NCBI GenBank assembly: GCA_947632575.1
Contig: CANRPV010000001.1
Location: 1 to 64,000 of the forward strand
Reading direction: 5' to 3'
DNA length: 64,000 nt
From: an uncultured Eggerthellaceae bacterium
Lineage (GTDB): Bacteria; Actinomycetota; Coriobacteriia; Coriobacteriales; Eggerthellaceae
Numbering within the stretch: the stretch's first letter is position 1; each line of letters starts with the position of its first letter. A model generated the notes under the pieces. It ran no database searches and was not told the DNA's origin. It was given only the letters and a program-made list of their open reading frames with translations. Shown one piece after another: positions 18,278 through 27,243 of the stretch. The translations under genes were made by a program, and so were the position numbers.

Positions 18278-18579
18278 AACGCTGTCCCTATTCCTTCCTT
18301 GCAGCTGGGCCGCGCACCCCTCCCCGGATGATCAGCGGCCAGTGAAGCGTCTGCTTATGGATAATGGCTCTTCTGATAGATTTCTGAGAGCCATTTCCTT
18401 CTGTAGGGATATTAACAGGCTTTAGGAAAAACGGAACGCCAGTTATCGTTTTATCTGTTGTAGAAAAAAATGAAGCCTGACCGTCGTTTTCTTGAATGGC
18501 CAAAGGTCTTGAACCACTTACCCGGCTTTTCTAACATAACCGAAACGTTTTCCCTCCTATCCTTTTGGATTTCGCAGAG

Positions 18580-18728
18580 GCGAAAGAATCGGTTGAAGCC
18601 GCAAGCGAATTGAGCCACATAAGCCGTGGGCGAATTGAACCGAAGGCGAAACGAACTTCATAAACCGTAGGTGAAATGAACCGTGAGTGAAGTGAGCTGT
18701 AGGTGAAATGGACCATAGGTGAATGGGC
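18580..18728. repeat. degenerate 16-bp tandem repeat array
   Basis: Inside the 559-base gap between the opine dehydrogenase and metQ, units of the form TGAAATGAACCGTGAG repeat head to tail. The clearest are 18672-18687, 18688-18703 and 18704-18719, with more diverged or spaced copies back to about 18580. The units show no spacer alternation, so this is not a CRISPR array. The rest of the gap (18278-18579) holds no gene I can support. Confidence 0.75.
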
Positions 18729-18836
18729 GTTCGCAAATGGAGAGGACCGATTGAGAAGGACAGGCGGGAAATCGCAGAGGAAATCTCAGAAGGTTATGAG
18801 AAACAGCAGGTATGACCTGTAAGGAAGGGGTTCAAA

Positions 18837-19691
18837 ATGAAGTTTACGGAGAAAAGAGGAGCGAAGGCGCTTATCGGTGTCATAGCTGCTTCAGCTTTAG
18901 TCGTCGGTGCTTTGAGTGGTTGCGCTCAAAATGCGAGCGAGGAAGCCACTGAGGATCAGGCCGAGGTCATCACCGTTGCCGCGGTGCCAACGCCTCATGC
19001 TGAGGTCCTCAATGACGTCGTGAAGCCGATCTTGGCTGATCAGGGCTACGATCTGGTAGTTCAGGAGTTCACCGATTACGTGCTTCCCAACACCGCCACC
19101 GAAGAGGGCGAAGTAGACGCCAACTACTTCCAGCACGTTCCCTATCTTGACAGCTTCAACGCCGACCGAGGCACCCATCTGGTGGCTGTGACCGCTGTAC
19201 ACTTTGAGCCCTTCGGACTCTACAGTGAGAAAATCAGCGACATCAACGAAGTGAGCGATGGTGCCACCGTGGCCATCCCCAACGACGTCACCAACGAGGC
19301 TCGCGCGCTTCTGCTGCTTGAGGCCGTCGGCCTGATCGATTTGGACGATAACGCCGGAATCACCGCAACGCCCAACGACATCATTTCCAATCCGAAGAAT
19401 CTGCAGTTTGAAGAGCTCGAGGCCGCGATTGTCCCGACGGTTCTTCAAGATGTCGAGTTGGCTGCCATCAACGGTAACTATGCTATTGCCGCTGGGCTAT
19501 CCTCCTCAGATGCTCTTGCTATCGAAGCCACCGACTCCCTTGCCGCTCAAACCTATGCCAACGTGCTCGTGGTGAAAGAGGGCAACGAGAACACCCCAGC
19601 CATCCAGGCTCTGGCGGCGGCTCTGAACTCTGATGCAGTGCGGGATTATCTGAACGAGAACTACGGCGGTGCGGTGCTCGCCGTCTTCTAA
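18837..19691 (+). CDS. metQ: MetQ/NlpA-family substrate-binding lipoprotein
   Basis: A 284-residue surface lipoprotein. The signal peptide ends VGALSGC with lipidated Cys29. The mature domain has the NlpA signatures VAAVPTPHAEVL, DYVLPNTA with VDANYFQHVPYLD, HFEPFGLYSEKI and AIPNDVTNEARALLLLEAVGLI. Most relatives bind methionine or its derivatives for the MetNI importer. No metN or metI gene is adjacent, so it either serves a distant transporter or binds another ligand. RBS AAGGAAGGGG precedes ATG 18837. The symbol is by family only. Confidence 0.85.
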   Translation: MKFTEKRGAKALIGVIAASALVVGALSGCAQNASEEATEDQAEVITVAAVPTPHAEVLNDVVKPILADQGYDLVVQEFTDYVLPNTATEEGEVDANYFQHVPYLDSFNADRGTHLVAVTAVHFEPFGLYSEKISDINEVSDGATVAIPNDVTNEARALLLLEAVGLIDLDDNAGITATPNDIISNPKNLQFEELEAAIVPTVLQDVELAAINGNYAIAAGLSSSDALAIEATDSLAAQTYANVLVVKEGNENTPAIQALAAALNSDAVRDYLNENYGGAVLAVF

Positions 19692-19704
19692 AGACTTCTC
19701 AAAT

Positions 19705-19732
19705 GAGAGGAGTTTTTCTCAAAGCTCCTCTC
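19705..19732 (+). terminator. hairpin downstream of metQ
   Basis: GAGAGGAG (19705-19712) pairs with CTCCTCTC (19725-19732), starting 13 bases after the metQ stop. The loop contains TTTTT but no T-run follows the stem. A plausible weak terminator. Confidence 0.5.
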
Positions 19733-19750
19733 GGATGAGACTAACTCGGG

Positions 19751-19800
19751 TCATCGGAAGATAACGAACGAATCACGCCGGAAGATAACGAACGGATCAT
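19751..19800. repeat. 24-bp direct repeat
   Basis: The block CGGAAGATAACGAACG begins at 19755 and again at 19779, giving a 24-bp period with near-identical copies. It lies between the metQ hairpin and a strong terminator. No function is evident. Confidence 0.7.
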
Positions 19801-19848
19801 AGAGATAAAAGTAACGCATCTCCTTTTCAACAATGCCAACACACTCAG

Positions 19849-19879
19849 AAAAGCGGCTCCGAAAGGGGCCGCTTTTTTC
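19849..19879 (+). terminator. Rho-independent terminator
   Basis: AAAAGCGGCTCC pairs with GGGGCCGCTTTTTT through a GAAA tetraloop, ending in a run of six T. The flanking A-run on the left means it could also work on the minus strand. It isolates the metQ region from the kinase gene. Confidence 0.88.
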
Positions 19880-19981
19880 TGTGGTATCATGAAGCCGCCT
19901 CGTAAGCCATGGAGGGCTTGCGCGAAAGCATAACGAAGACGCCACGATCATCTTGAAATGCGGCAGAGGGCGGATCTTTAC

Positions 19982-21853
19982 ATGTTCGGGCAATCACTCA
20001 TACTCGATCGATACCGCGTCATCAACGAAGCGGGTTCGGGCGGTTACGCCACCGTTCAACATGGTTATGACACGCGACTCAAGCGCGACGTGGCTATCAA
20101 ATGCATTCCTCTCTCTCCGGCCGAAGAAGCTCAGGCGCGCCTTATGGAGATCGAAAGCCAGCTCCAGGGCGATGGCTCCCTCGAGGATGAGGGCGTGGTC
20201 GATGAGCCTAACGCTATCCCCGGCCTTGAGGAGGCTCAAACAGCGGCGCATCTATCGGATGCCAACATTGTCACCGTCTATGATTGCGAAGTTCATGAAG
20301 GTGTGGCTTACATCATCATGGAATACGTCGAGGGTATGACTTTAACCGAGGTCCTTGACGAGGTGGGGGATGATATCAGTCTCGATATGGTCGCCTCCGT
20401 CGTGAGCTCGATCGCTCATGCGCTTAAAGTGGCTCACGGCAAAGAGGTGCTCCATCTCGATATCAAGCCGGATAACGTTATCATCAACAAGCAGGGCGTC
20501 GTCAAGGTAACCGATTTTGGTCTGGCGACGCTTATGGACGCAAGTGGCTGCGGCACCGCCGGCGGTGGCACCATCGGCTACATGCCTCTTGAGCAAATGC
20601 GCGAGGAGCCGCTGGATGTTCGCACCGATGAGTGGGCTTTAGCCAGTCTCACCTATGAGATGCTCACCGGAACCAATCCCTTTTTCGCCGACAGCCTGTC
20701 TGAGGCTGAAACGGCCATAGAAGATGCGGTGCTCGTGCTTCCCTCGCGTTGCTGGGACGAGCTCGGTGAGGGCGTCGATGACGTCATCTTTAAAGGCTTA
20801 GGCCCATTGCCCGATGAGCGCTACGAGAATGTGAGCGCCTTCGCGAACGCCATCAAGCCCTTCTTGGGAAGCCCCGCGAAGGGACGCCGGCAGTTGGAGG
20901 ACATCGTAGGCGGAGAGGAACCTGAGGAAGAGCCGCCGGCTGAGGAAGTGGAAGAGATTCGAGAGCCGCTTCTACCTTTCGTGGATCGCATCGGCGTTCG
21001 AGGCGCGTCTATCCTTATGAAGGTGGTCTCCCTTGCGGGGGTTTTGACGCTGGGAACCGTTGGACTGCTCAATATTCCCTTGAATCCCTATTCGGTTTTC
21101 GGTCTGGTAAGCGACATGCCCATACTGTTTTGGGCGGTGCTCGGTGTTCTCGCCATTGCCACGGCCATCCGTCCCCATATCGGAGCGTTGGCCGTCTACG
21201 TGCTTTTCGCCATCGCATACTTTATGAACGGAGCCTTCGTTTTAGCCCTCGCGCTGGTTATCGTTAGTTTCCTGTGGTGGTTTTTCCTCGGACGAAAGGG
21301 AAACGCTCAAGCCATGTGTGGCCTGGTCCAGCCTTTCTTTGGCGGTATCGGCTTCGGTGGGATGGGCTCCATCGCCGCCGGTTGCCTGCTGCCAGTGGGG
21401 CAGGCCCTTGGCTCGAGCCTCTTTTCCTGCTTTACCGCCCTTTGCCTGGCAAGTCTCGGTTCGCGCAATGTGATGGGTTGGAACATGCTGATCAATGGCC
21501 GTTTTATCGGCCTGGATATCCAGGCGGTCTTCCTCAACGTGATCCAATCTTTGGGTACGTGGATCGTGCTGCTTACCTGGGTGCTGGCGGCACTGTGCTA
21601 TAGCGTCTTTTGCCTCAGGGGCAGCCGGGGCTTCGATATAACCGGATCTGTGGGTGCGGCCATTCTTCTTGTCGTTGGAGCCTGCGGCTACGCCTTTTTC
21701 CAGTCGCTCGGTCTCAGCTGGACACCTGAGATGTTCGTCTTCCTGGGCGCGCTCGTTCCCGGAGCCATCGGCGTGGCTTTAGCTTTGCTGGGAGTACCTG
21801 ATCGCGCCCGGATCGATGAAGAAGAATGGCGAGCTATTTCAGCAGATTACTAA
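19982..21853 (+). CDS. membrane-anchored Ser/Thr protein kinase
   Basis: A eukaryotic-type protein kinase. Starting at ATG 19982 (AGAGGG 11 bases upstream), the catalytic domain covers about 11-300: glycine loop GSGGYATV, VAIK Lys40, LHLDIKPDNVII (catalytic Asp), DFGLA, and GTIGYMPLEQM, followed by DEWALASLTYEMLTG. After an acidic linker (EEPEEEPPAEEVEE) come about eight hydrophobic helices (340-610), in place of the single helix plus PASTA repeats of PknB/PrkC types. So it is a polytopic kinase with no obvious external sensor. An upstream ATG 19958 would add eight residues. Its last 20 bases overlap the converging pyridoxal kinase gene. Confidence 0.92.
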   Translation: MFGQSLILDRYRVINEAGSGGYATVQHGYDTRLKRDVAIKCIPLSPAEEAQARLMEIESQLQGDGSLEDEGVVDEPNAIPGLEEAQTAAHLSDANIVTVYDCEVHEGVAYIIMEYVEGMTLTEVLDEVGDDISLDMVASVVSSIAHALKVAHGKEVLHLDIKPDNVIINKQGVVKVTDFGLATLMDASGCGTAGGGTIGYMPLEQMREEPLDVRTDEWALASLTYEMLTGTNPFFADSLSEAETAIEDAVLVLPSRCWDELGEGVDDVIFKGLGPLPDERYENVSAFANAIKPFLGSPAKGRRQLEDIVGGEEPEEEPPAEEVEEIREPLLPFVDRIGVRGASILMKVVSLAGVLTLGTVGLLNIPLNPYSVFGLVSDMPILFWAVLGVLAIATAIRPHIGALAVYVLFAIAYFMNGAFVLALALVIVSFLWWFFLGRKGNAQAMCGLVQPFFGGIGFGGMGSIAAGCLLPVGQALGSSLFSCFTALCLASLGSRNVMGWNMLINGRFIGLDIQAVFLNVIQSLGTWIVLLTWVLAALCYSVFCLRGSRGFDITGSVGAAILLVVGACGYAFFQSLGLSWTPEMFVFLGALVPGAIGVALALLGVPDRARIDEEEWRAISADY

Positions 21854-22730
21854 CCTGGCTGAGAATAGATTCGAAGCTGACGCCGCGCTCTTTGAAGTGC
21901 GGCTGCTCCGCCGACACCAGCATGGCGTCATGGACGAAATTGCCCGCGAACTCCACCGCTTCCTCCAGACTGAGACCTGCCATCACGGCAGCTAGAACGC
22001 AGGAAGCGTAGACGTCGCCCGTGCCGTGGAGCATGTAGGGCAAATACTCGTTATGCACCTCGACGGTGTCCATGTCCTTGCCGCCGACGAAGTTGTGAAT
22101 GAGCGTTTCCCCTTCACGCTGAATGCCCTTGAGCACCACGTACTTGGAGCCGAGGTCCACAAGGGCCCGGAGCATCTCGTCCGCCTGCTCATCGGTGATA
22201 TCCGTACCAGGCCACTCTCGACCCAAAATGATGGAAGCCTCGGTGAGGTTCGGTGTGAGAATATCGGCATCCTTCGCGAGATCTGCCATAGCTTGGCAAA
22301 GCTCAGGGGTATAGGTGGGGTAGACCTTGCCGTGATCAGCCATAACCGGGTCTACCACGCGCAGAGCGTTAGGATAGGTCTCATAGATGTTGCGGATAAT
22401 GTCGACCTGCTCCGGTGCGCCGAGAAAGCCAGAATAGATCGCGTCTATCTCGACCCCAATGCCTTTCCAGGCGGCGAGGTAGTCGGGAAGAATGTCGGTC
22501 GTGTCATGCATGTACCAGCCCGGAAATGCGGTGTGGGATGAGAAAAGCCCGGTAGGAACAGGGCAAACATCGCAGCCAGCTGCCGACAAAACAGGGATGG
22601 CGACGCCGAGCGAGCATTTGCCATAGCCGCAGAGGTCGTGCACGGCGGCAATACGTGGAATGTAATCGGCTTGGCGTTGATAGAGATATACGTTGGGTTC
22701 GGCTTCTAGCAAAGTTGTGTCAGTGTTCAT
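21834..22730 (-). CDS. pdxY: pyridoxal/pyridoxamine kinase
   Basis: A 298-residue ribokinase-fold enzyme phosphorylating vitamin B6 vitamers in the salvage route to PLP. Visible family blocks are IAAVHDLCGYGKCSLGVAIPVL, the TGLFSSHT stretch, VVDPVMADHGK, TPNLTEASIIL and the catalytic anion-hole motif HGTGDVYAS. The length matches PdxY/PdxK. Its 3' end overlaps the converging kinase gene by 20 bases, and a small membrane-protein gene lies 39 bases upstream on the same strand. The symbol follows similarity; PdxY versus PdxK activity is not distinguished. Confidence 0.88.
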   Translation of the reverse strand: MNTDTTLLEAEPNVYLYQRQADYIPRIAAVHDLCGYGKCSLGVAIPVLSAAGCDVCPVPTGLFSSHTAFPGWYMHDTTDILPDYLAAWKGIGVEIDAIYSGFLGAPEQVDIIRNIYETYPNALRVVDPVMADHGKVYPTYTPELCQAMADLAKDADILTPNLTEASIILGREWPGTDITDEQADEMLRALVDLGSKYVVLKGIQREGETLIHNFVGGKDMDTVEVHNEYLPYMLHGTGDVYASCVLAAVMAGLSLEEAVEFAGNFVHDAMLVSAEQPHFKERGVSFESILSQVSNLLK

Positions 22731-22769
22731 AAGAATCTTCCTCCCTCGTCCCGATTCTTTTGAAGCTGT

Positions 22770-22973
22770 CTAGTTCTCCTCGCTTTCCTCTTCGTCGTCA
22801 TCATCGAAAAGCGACCAATCGTCAGCTGATTTTTCGTGATTGACGAAGATCTTGCGGGTTCGCCGCTCCAGAATGATACAGAGGATGATGCTGATGACAA
22901 TGCCGCCACCCACAAGGCAGGCGATACCCGGCATCGTCTCAAAAAGAAAGTGATAGATATGGCCGAAATCCAT
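22770..22973 (-). CDS. small single-pass membrane protein, 67 residues
   Basis: ATG 22973 is preceded by GAGGAAGC. One hydrophobic helix spans about 15-36 (GIACLVGGGIVISIILCIIL), followed by a basic patch ERRTRK and a strongly acidic C-terminus (DDDDEEESEE). The pattern ILERRTRK with an acidic tail resembles small uncharacterised membrane proteins of Coriobacteriia; I am not certain of a family name. Likely in one transcript with the B6 kinase downstream. Confidence 0.7.
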   Translation of the reverse strand: MDFGHIYHFLFETMPGIACLVGGGIVISIILCIILERRTRKIFVNHEKSADDWSLFDDDDEEESEEN

Positions 22974-23166
22974 GGATGCTTCCTCTAATCCTCATCCTCA
23001 ATAAACCCCGCAGGAACAGGCAAAAGCTCCGTGAGGTCTCTGGGATCAACGTAGCTTGAAAGTATACTATGCTTTTCTTGGCGTGCGCTATACTGGTTTT
23101 GAGCAGGGAACCTCTGTGTCATAGTTATTTTCGTTGGCCGTCGACTTAAATCAAAGGAGCTCATTC

Positions 23167-24450
23167 ATGCTTGATATAAAGTTTGTCCGGGAAAACCTCG
23201 ATGAAGTGGCTCAGGCGATGGCCAATCGTCAGATGAAGTGGGATCCAGAGAGGTTCTTGGCATTGGATACGGCTCGGCGCGAGGCCATCCAAAAAGAGGA
23301 GTCCCTCCAATCTGAGCGCAACACGCTTTCAAAATCGATTGGCCAAATGATGGCCCAAGGCCGCAAAGAGGAGGCTGAAGCCGCAAAGGAGAAGGTTCGT
23401 GAGATCAACGAGGCCTTAAGCGCCGTAAGCGTCGAGCGCGAGGCTGCGGAAAACGATCTCAACGCCTTAATGATGATGACGCCTAACATGCCTGACGCAT
23501 CGGTTCCCGTGGGCATAGACGAAAACGATAACGTTGAGATTCGGCGCTGGGGAACGCCTCGCGTCTTCGACTTTGATTTTAAAGCCCATTGGGATTTAGG
23601 CCCCGATCTCGGCATCATCGATTTCGACCGTGGAGTGAAAATCGCCGAAAGCCGGTTTTATCTGCTTGGCGGTCTCGGGGCGCGGTTGGAGCGTTCGCTC
23701 ATCAACTTCATGGCCAATACCCACACGAGTCGTGGTTACAAGGAATGGTGGTGCCCTGCACTTGCCAACAGCACCACGTTGACGGGAACCGCCCAGCTCC
23801 CGAAATTCGAAGAAGATCTGTTTAAGACCACCAATGGCCTCTACCTCATTCCGACGGCTGAGGTGCCTCTCACCAACATTCACGCCAACGAGATTCTGGA
23901 TGCTTCCACGATGCCTCGTCGCTATTGCGGCTTTACTCCATGCTTCCGCGAAGAGGCGGGCAGCGCCGGTCGCGATACGCGCGGCATCATCCGCGTGCAT
24001 CAGTTCAGCAAGGTGGAGATGGTCAAGCATGCCACGCCCGAGCAGGGCTTTGATGAGCTTGAGCTCATGGTGGCCGATGCAGAAAACATTCTCCAGCAGT
24101 TGGAGCTTCCGTATCGCGTTATTAGCCTTTGCACCGGAGACCTCGGGTTTTCCGCTGCGAAGACCTATGACCTCGAAGTGTGGATGCCCGCCTACGACAA
24201 TTACAAGGAGATCTCGTCCTGCTCCTGCTGCACGGACTTCCAGGCTCGTCGCGCGAACATTCGCTACCGGGATCCCGAATCTTTCAAGGGTACGCGCTAT
24301 GTCTACACGCTAAACGGCTCCGGCTTGGCGGTGGGTCGTACCATGGCTGCGATTCTCGAGAGTTACCAGCAGGCTGATGGAACTGTTTTGGTGCCTGAGG
24401 TGCTTGTTCCCTATATGGGCGGCGTGCGGGTCATTGAGCCCGAAGCGTGA
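23167..24450 (+). CDS. serS: seryl-tRNA synthetase
   Basis: Class II synthetase charging tRNA-Ser, 427 residues. The N-terminal antiparallel coiled-coil arm (about 25-105, rich in E, K and A) binds the long variable arm of tRNA-Ser. Motif 2 is visible at FTPCFREEAGSAGRDTRG and motif 3 at GSGLAVGRTMAAILE; TAEVPLTNIHANEIL is the serine/ATP region. ATG 23167 follows AAAGGAG. The last codons plus the stop are duplicated 30 bases downstream, where the copy provides the next gene's GTG start. Confidence 0.97.
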   Translation: MLDIKFVRENLDEVAQAMANRQMKWDPERFLALDTARREAIQKEESLQSERNTLSKSIGQMMAQGRKEEAEAAKEKVREINEALSAVSVEREAAENDLNALMMMTPNMPDASVPVGIDENDNVEIRRWGTPRVFDFDFKAHWDLGPDLGIIDFDRGVKIAESRFYLLGGLGARLERSLINFMANTHTSRGYKEWWCPALANSTTLTGTAQLPKFEEDLFKTTNGLYLIPTAEVPLTNIHANEILDASTMPRRYCGFTPCFREEAGSAGRDTRGIIRVHQFSKVEMVKHATPEQGFDELELMVADAENILQQLELPYRVISLCTGDLGFSAAKTYDLEVWMPAYDNYKEISSCSCCTDFQARRANIRYRDPESFKGTRYVYTLNGSGLAVGRTMAAILESYQQADGTVLVPEVLVPYMGGVRVIEPEA

Positions 24451-24480
24451 ATCTTATCTGCGATCGAGTCTGAAGCGTGA
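24436..24480. repeat. stop-codon repeat at the serS 3' end
   Basis: GAGCCCGAAGCGTGA (24436-24450, the end of serS) recurs as GAGTCTGAAGCGTGA (24466-24480), a 30-bp period. The GTG inside the second copy (24477) is the start of the following gene. Confidence 0.85.
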
Positions 24481-25532
24481 GCCCAACTAAGCGTCCTCGC
24501 AAGCGGGTAGATAACAAAAAACCAAAAGAGGTCAAGCGCCCTTCGGTGGCTTCGAAACGCAAGGTGAGGCCGCCTGAGCCTGTCGGCGCCAGTTCAGCTG
24601 ATGTTGAGCCTGATGACCAGCCTGCCAATCTCCAGCCAAGCCCAGTAGATTCAGGGGCTTTGGGTAAAGCGATGGGCGCGTCCGTTGCTCCTCAGGTGGT
24701 TAACAATCTGGCGGCTAATGATTCGGTAGTCGATAACTCGACGGTTGGTAGCTCGGCTACTGAAAATCCAACAAGTAATGATCCGACGCTCGGCATCAAC
24801 AGTGTTGAGGAATTTTCCGCTGCTCAAACGGGGCCTTTGCCGATCATTCAGCCAACGATGGATGGTTTACCAACCGAGGGAAATGGGGCTGCTCAAGAAC
24901 CGACTGCCGCCTCGTCGGCGACTCCCTCGCCGCGCACAAAGGAGAAAGCACCGAGGAGCTTATTTCGCTTAGCCGCAAAGATATTCGCCGCCATGATCGG
25001 GCTCGTCGCGATCGCTCTGTGCATCACGTTTTTCATCTTCCGCTTTCTGGGTGGCGATGACGTGGCAGATTTCCAGGGAAGCTGGTACATCGACGAAACA
25101 TCCAAGGTAGTGGAAATCACCGCAGATCAGATCATTCTCGCTCCCGATGCGATCTACGACTACGAAATTGATCCCCAGTCGAAAACGATTACCTTCTCGT
25201 TGGGGGATTTGAAAGGTTCGGGCCACTATCGTTTCTCGGCCGATCGCCAAGAGCTCGCTATCCTCGATGGGAATTATTCGTGGATGGACACGCTGCTCTC
25301 AGATGCCCAGTGGTCGTTCGTGAACATCATAAGCCATCTGAAAGGCGAGCATCCTCAGCTCTTTGAGCAGGGAGAAGTGAGTTATTTCAGCCGCATGGAC
25401 ATGTCATCTGCTGCGTCATCCGAAGCTTTGTCTGATACCCCTGCAGCACCATCCGAAGGTTCGTCAGATGCTTCTATCGCATCACCTGATGCTTTGTCTG
25501 ACGCGCAAAGTCAACGTGGCGAGCAGAGCTAA
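24477..25532 (+). CDS. single-pass membrane protein with low-complexity tails
   Basis: A 351-residue protein starting at GTG 24477. The order is a basic N-terminus (KRPRKRVDNKKPKEVKR), about 110 residues rich in Ser, Ala, Pro and Asn, one transmembrane helix near 168-190 (IFAAMIGLVAIALCITFFIF), then an external globular part (about 195-300) with alternating strands (FQGSWYIDETSKVVEITADQIIL). A Ser/Ala/Asp-rich imperfect repeat tail (SSEALSD, APSEGSSD, ASPDALSD) ends it. The strand-rich region could be a small beta-barrel sensor, but I recognise no family. The next gene follows after 12 bases. Confidence 0.6.
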   Translation: MSPTKRPRKRVDNKKPKEVKRPSVASKRKVRPPEPVGASSADVEPDDQPANLQPSPVDSGALGKAMGASVAPQVVNNLAANDSVVDNSTVGSSATENPTSNDPTLGINSVEEFSAAQTGPLPIIQPTMDGLPTEGNGAAQEPTAASSATPSPRTKEKAPRSLFRLAAKIFAAMIGLVAIALCITFFIFRFLGGDDVADFQGSWYIDETSKVVEITADQIILAPDAIYDYEIDPQSKTITFSLGDLKGSGHYRFSADRQELAILDGNYSWMDTLLSDAQWSFVNIISHLKGEHPQLFEQGEVSYFSRMDMSSAASSEALSDTPAAPSEGSSDASIASPDALSDAQSQRGEQS

Positions 25533-25544
25533 GCGGGATCTTCG

Positions 25545-25964
25545 ATGGAGATGATTCCAAGGGAGATGATTCGTGCCGAAAAGATCGTCGTCGACGCTGA
25601 TCGTATAAGGGCCCAGATCCGCCTGGACGAGGAGGCGCCACGCAGGACCAATCCAGCTCTTGCGGCGCGGGTCATCGCGGCGTTTCCTGATCTTTTGTCC
25701 CATAGCTGCAAGAATTCAGCGGGTACGCGCTTTGGTGATGTGATCGAGCGGACGCCCCTCCCTCATTTGCTCGAGCACCTGGTGATCAGTTTGCAGGTTC
25801 AAAATCCTCAGACGCCTGTCTCTTTCGTATTTGTTGGATGCACTCAGTGGATGAGTGAAAAAGACGGGCTTGCCCTTGTAGAGGTGAATTTTGCTGATGA
25901 TCTTGTGGCTTTGAAAGCTTTTCGAGATGGACTGCAGTTCCTCAACGAGATCATGGTAAGCTAG
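25545..25964 (+). CDS. small protein resembling the N-terminal domain of cyanophycin synthetase
   Basis: A 139-residue soluble protein. The block DLLSHSCKNSAGTRFGDVIERTPLPHLLEHLVISLQ, followed by a FADDLVALKAFRDGLQFLNEIM helix, recalls the N-terminal domain of cyanophycin-synthetase-like ligases, here without the ATP-grasp and Mur-ligase parts. I base this on memory of the motif pattern only. It precedes a PLP aminotransferase by four bases and an ATP-grasp D-Ala-D-Ala ligase, so it may be part of an amino-acid or peptide-linking operon. The start is unclear among ATG 25545, 25551 and 25566, each with a poorly spaced purine run. Confidence 0.55.
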   Translation: MEMIPREMIRAEKIVVDADRIRAQIRLDEEAPRRTNPALAARVIAAFPDLLSHSCKNSAGTRFGDVIERTPLPHLLEHLVISLQVQNPQTPVSFVFVGCTQWMSEKDGLALVEVNFADDLVALKAFRDGLQFLNEIMVS

Positions 25965-25968
25965 ATTT

Positions 25969-27243
25969 ATGACAGATGCCTATTTCAAATTTGATCGATA
26001 CGATGGTCGCGTAGCCCATCGTATTCATGAGATGCGCAGAAGCGCTGTGCGTGATCTTTTCTCGGCGGCGATGCGTCCGGACATCATCTCGCTTTCCGGA
26101 GGAATGCCCGATGTTTCTTTGCTTCCTGAGCGGGAGATTCGCAAGGCCACCGAGGCCGCGCTAGGCCAACGTCGGGCGCAGGCGCTTCAATACGGACCGA
26201 CGGATGGCAATCTCACCACGCGGGAAGTCCTTTGTGATTTGATGCGTGACGTGGGAATACGCTGCAAGCCTGAGGAGGTTTTAATAACCACCGGCGCTCA
26301 AGAGGCGCTCGACCTCATCGCGAGAACCTTTATCGATCCCGGCGACATCATATTGGCCGAGGGTCCGACTTACCTTGGCGCGCTTCAAGCGTTTTCAGCC
26401 TATGAGCCGGATATCCGCTGTATCGATTTCGACAACGATGGCATGCGGATGGATCTTCTCGAGGCTGAGCTGGAGCGAATCGGCAAGGGAAATCCGCGCC
26501 TTAAGTATTGCTACGTCATTCCCAATTTCCAGAATCCCGGTGGCGTGACCATGGCCGCTGATCGGCGAAAGCGCCTGATCGAGCTTTCCCATGAATACGA
26601 TTTCATGGTGATCGAGGACGACCCCTATGGACGTCTTCGCTATGAGGGAGGTCATATGATCCCTCTGAAGATGCTCGATCATGACGTCATCTATCTGGGC
26701 ACGATCTCTAAGATTTTCGCTCCAGGCCTGCGTGTGGGCTGGATTGTCGCTCCGACTCAGTGCCTGTCGAAGATCAATCTAGCCAAACAGGGCGGTGACC
26801 TTTGCGGTTCCCAATTCGACCAGGTGGTGGTCGAGCATTACTTTAGGGACACCCCGTGGCAGCAGACCCTCAAGCGCTTCATCGAAGTCTACGATGAGCG
26901 GCGCCGAACCATGCTTGCCGCGCTGGAGGAATATTTCCCTCCCGAGGCTCATTGGACTCATCCACAAGGTGGCCTGTTCATATGGGTGACGCTGCCTGAA
27001 TATGTGGATACCGCCTCGATGCTCGGCGCGGCGCTGGAGGCTGGAGTCACCTATGTGCCAGGGGATAGCTTCTATCCCGATGGCAAGCGTGGGAAAAACT
27101 CCATGCGCATCAACTTCAGTTTCGAGAAACCTGAAAACATCACCGAGGCCATTCGCCGTCTCGCTGGGGTTATAGAGGAACGTCTGGAACTCTATCGAGC
27201 CTTTATCAAAGCGGGGGCATTGAAGGAGGCTGAAGTCCAATGA
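25969..27243 (+). CDS. PLP-dependent aminotransferase (2-aminoadipate transaminase-like)
   Basis: A 424-residue fold-type I aminotransferase without the DNA-binding domain of MocR regulators. Motifs: ISLSGGMPD, LQYGPTDGNLTTRE, TTGAQEALDLIARTFIDPGD, VIPNFQNPGGVTM, VIEDDPYGRLRYE and the PLP-binding Lys in LGTISKIFAPGLRVGW. These match the LysN/ARO8-type group acting on aminoadipate, aromatic or branched amino acids; the substrate is unresolved. Its TGA stop overlaps the ddl ATG (ATGA), indicating coupled translation. Confidence 0.9.
   Translation: MTDAYFKFDRYDGRVAHRIHEMRRSAVRDLFSAAMRPDIISLSGGMPDVSLLPEREIRKATEAALGQRRAQALQYGPTDGNLTTREVLCDLMRDVGIRCKPEEVLITTGAQEALDLIARTFIDPGDIILAEGPTYLGALQAFSAYEPDIRCIDFDNDGMRMDLLEAELERIGKGNPRLKYCYVIPNFQNPGGVTMAADRRKRLIELSHEYDFMVIEDDPYGRLRYEGGHMIPLKMLDHDVIYLGTISKIFAPGLRVGWIVAPTQCLSKINLAKQGGDLCGSQFDQVVVEHYFRDTPWQQTLKRFIEVYDERRRTMLAALEEYFPPEAHWTHPQGGLFIWVTLPEYVDTASMLGAALEAGVTYVPGDSFYPDGKRGKNSMRINFSFEKPENITEAIRRLAGVIEERLELYRAFIKAGALKEAEVQ

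Noticed and set aside
18580..18728. CRISPR array
   Set aside because: Units are degenerate, contiguous and lack unique spacers; no cas genes are in the window.
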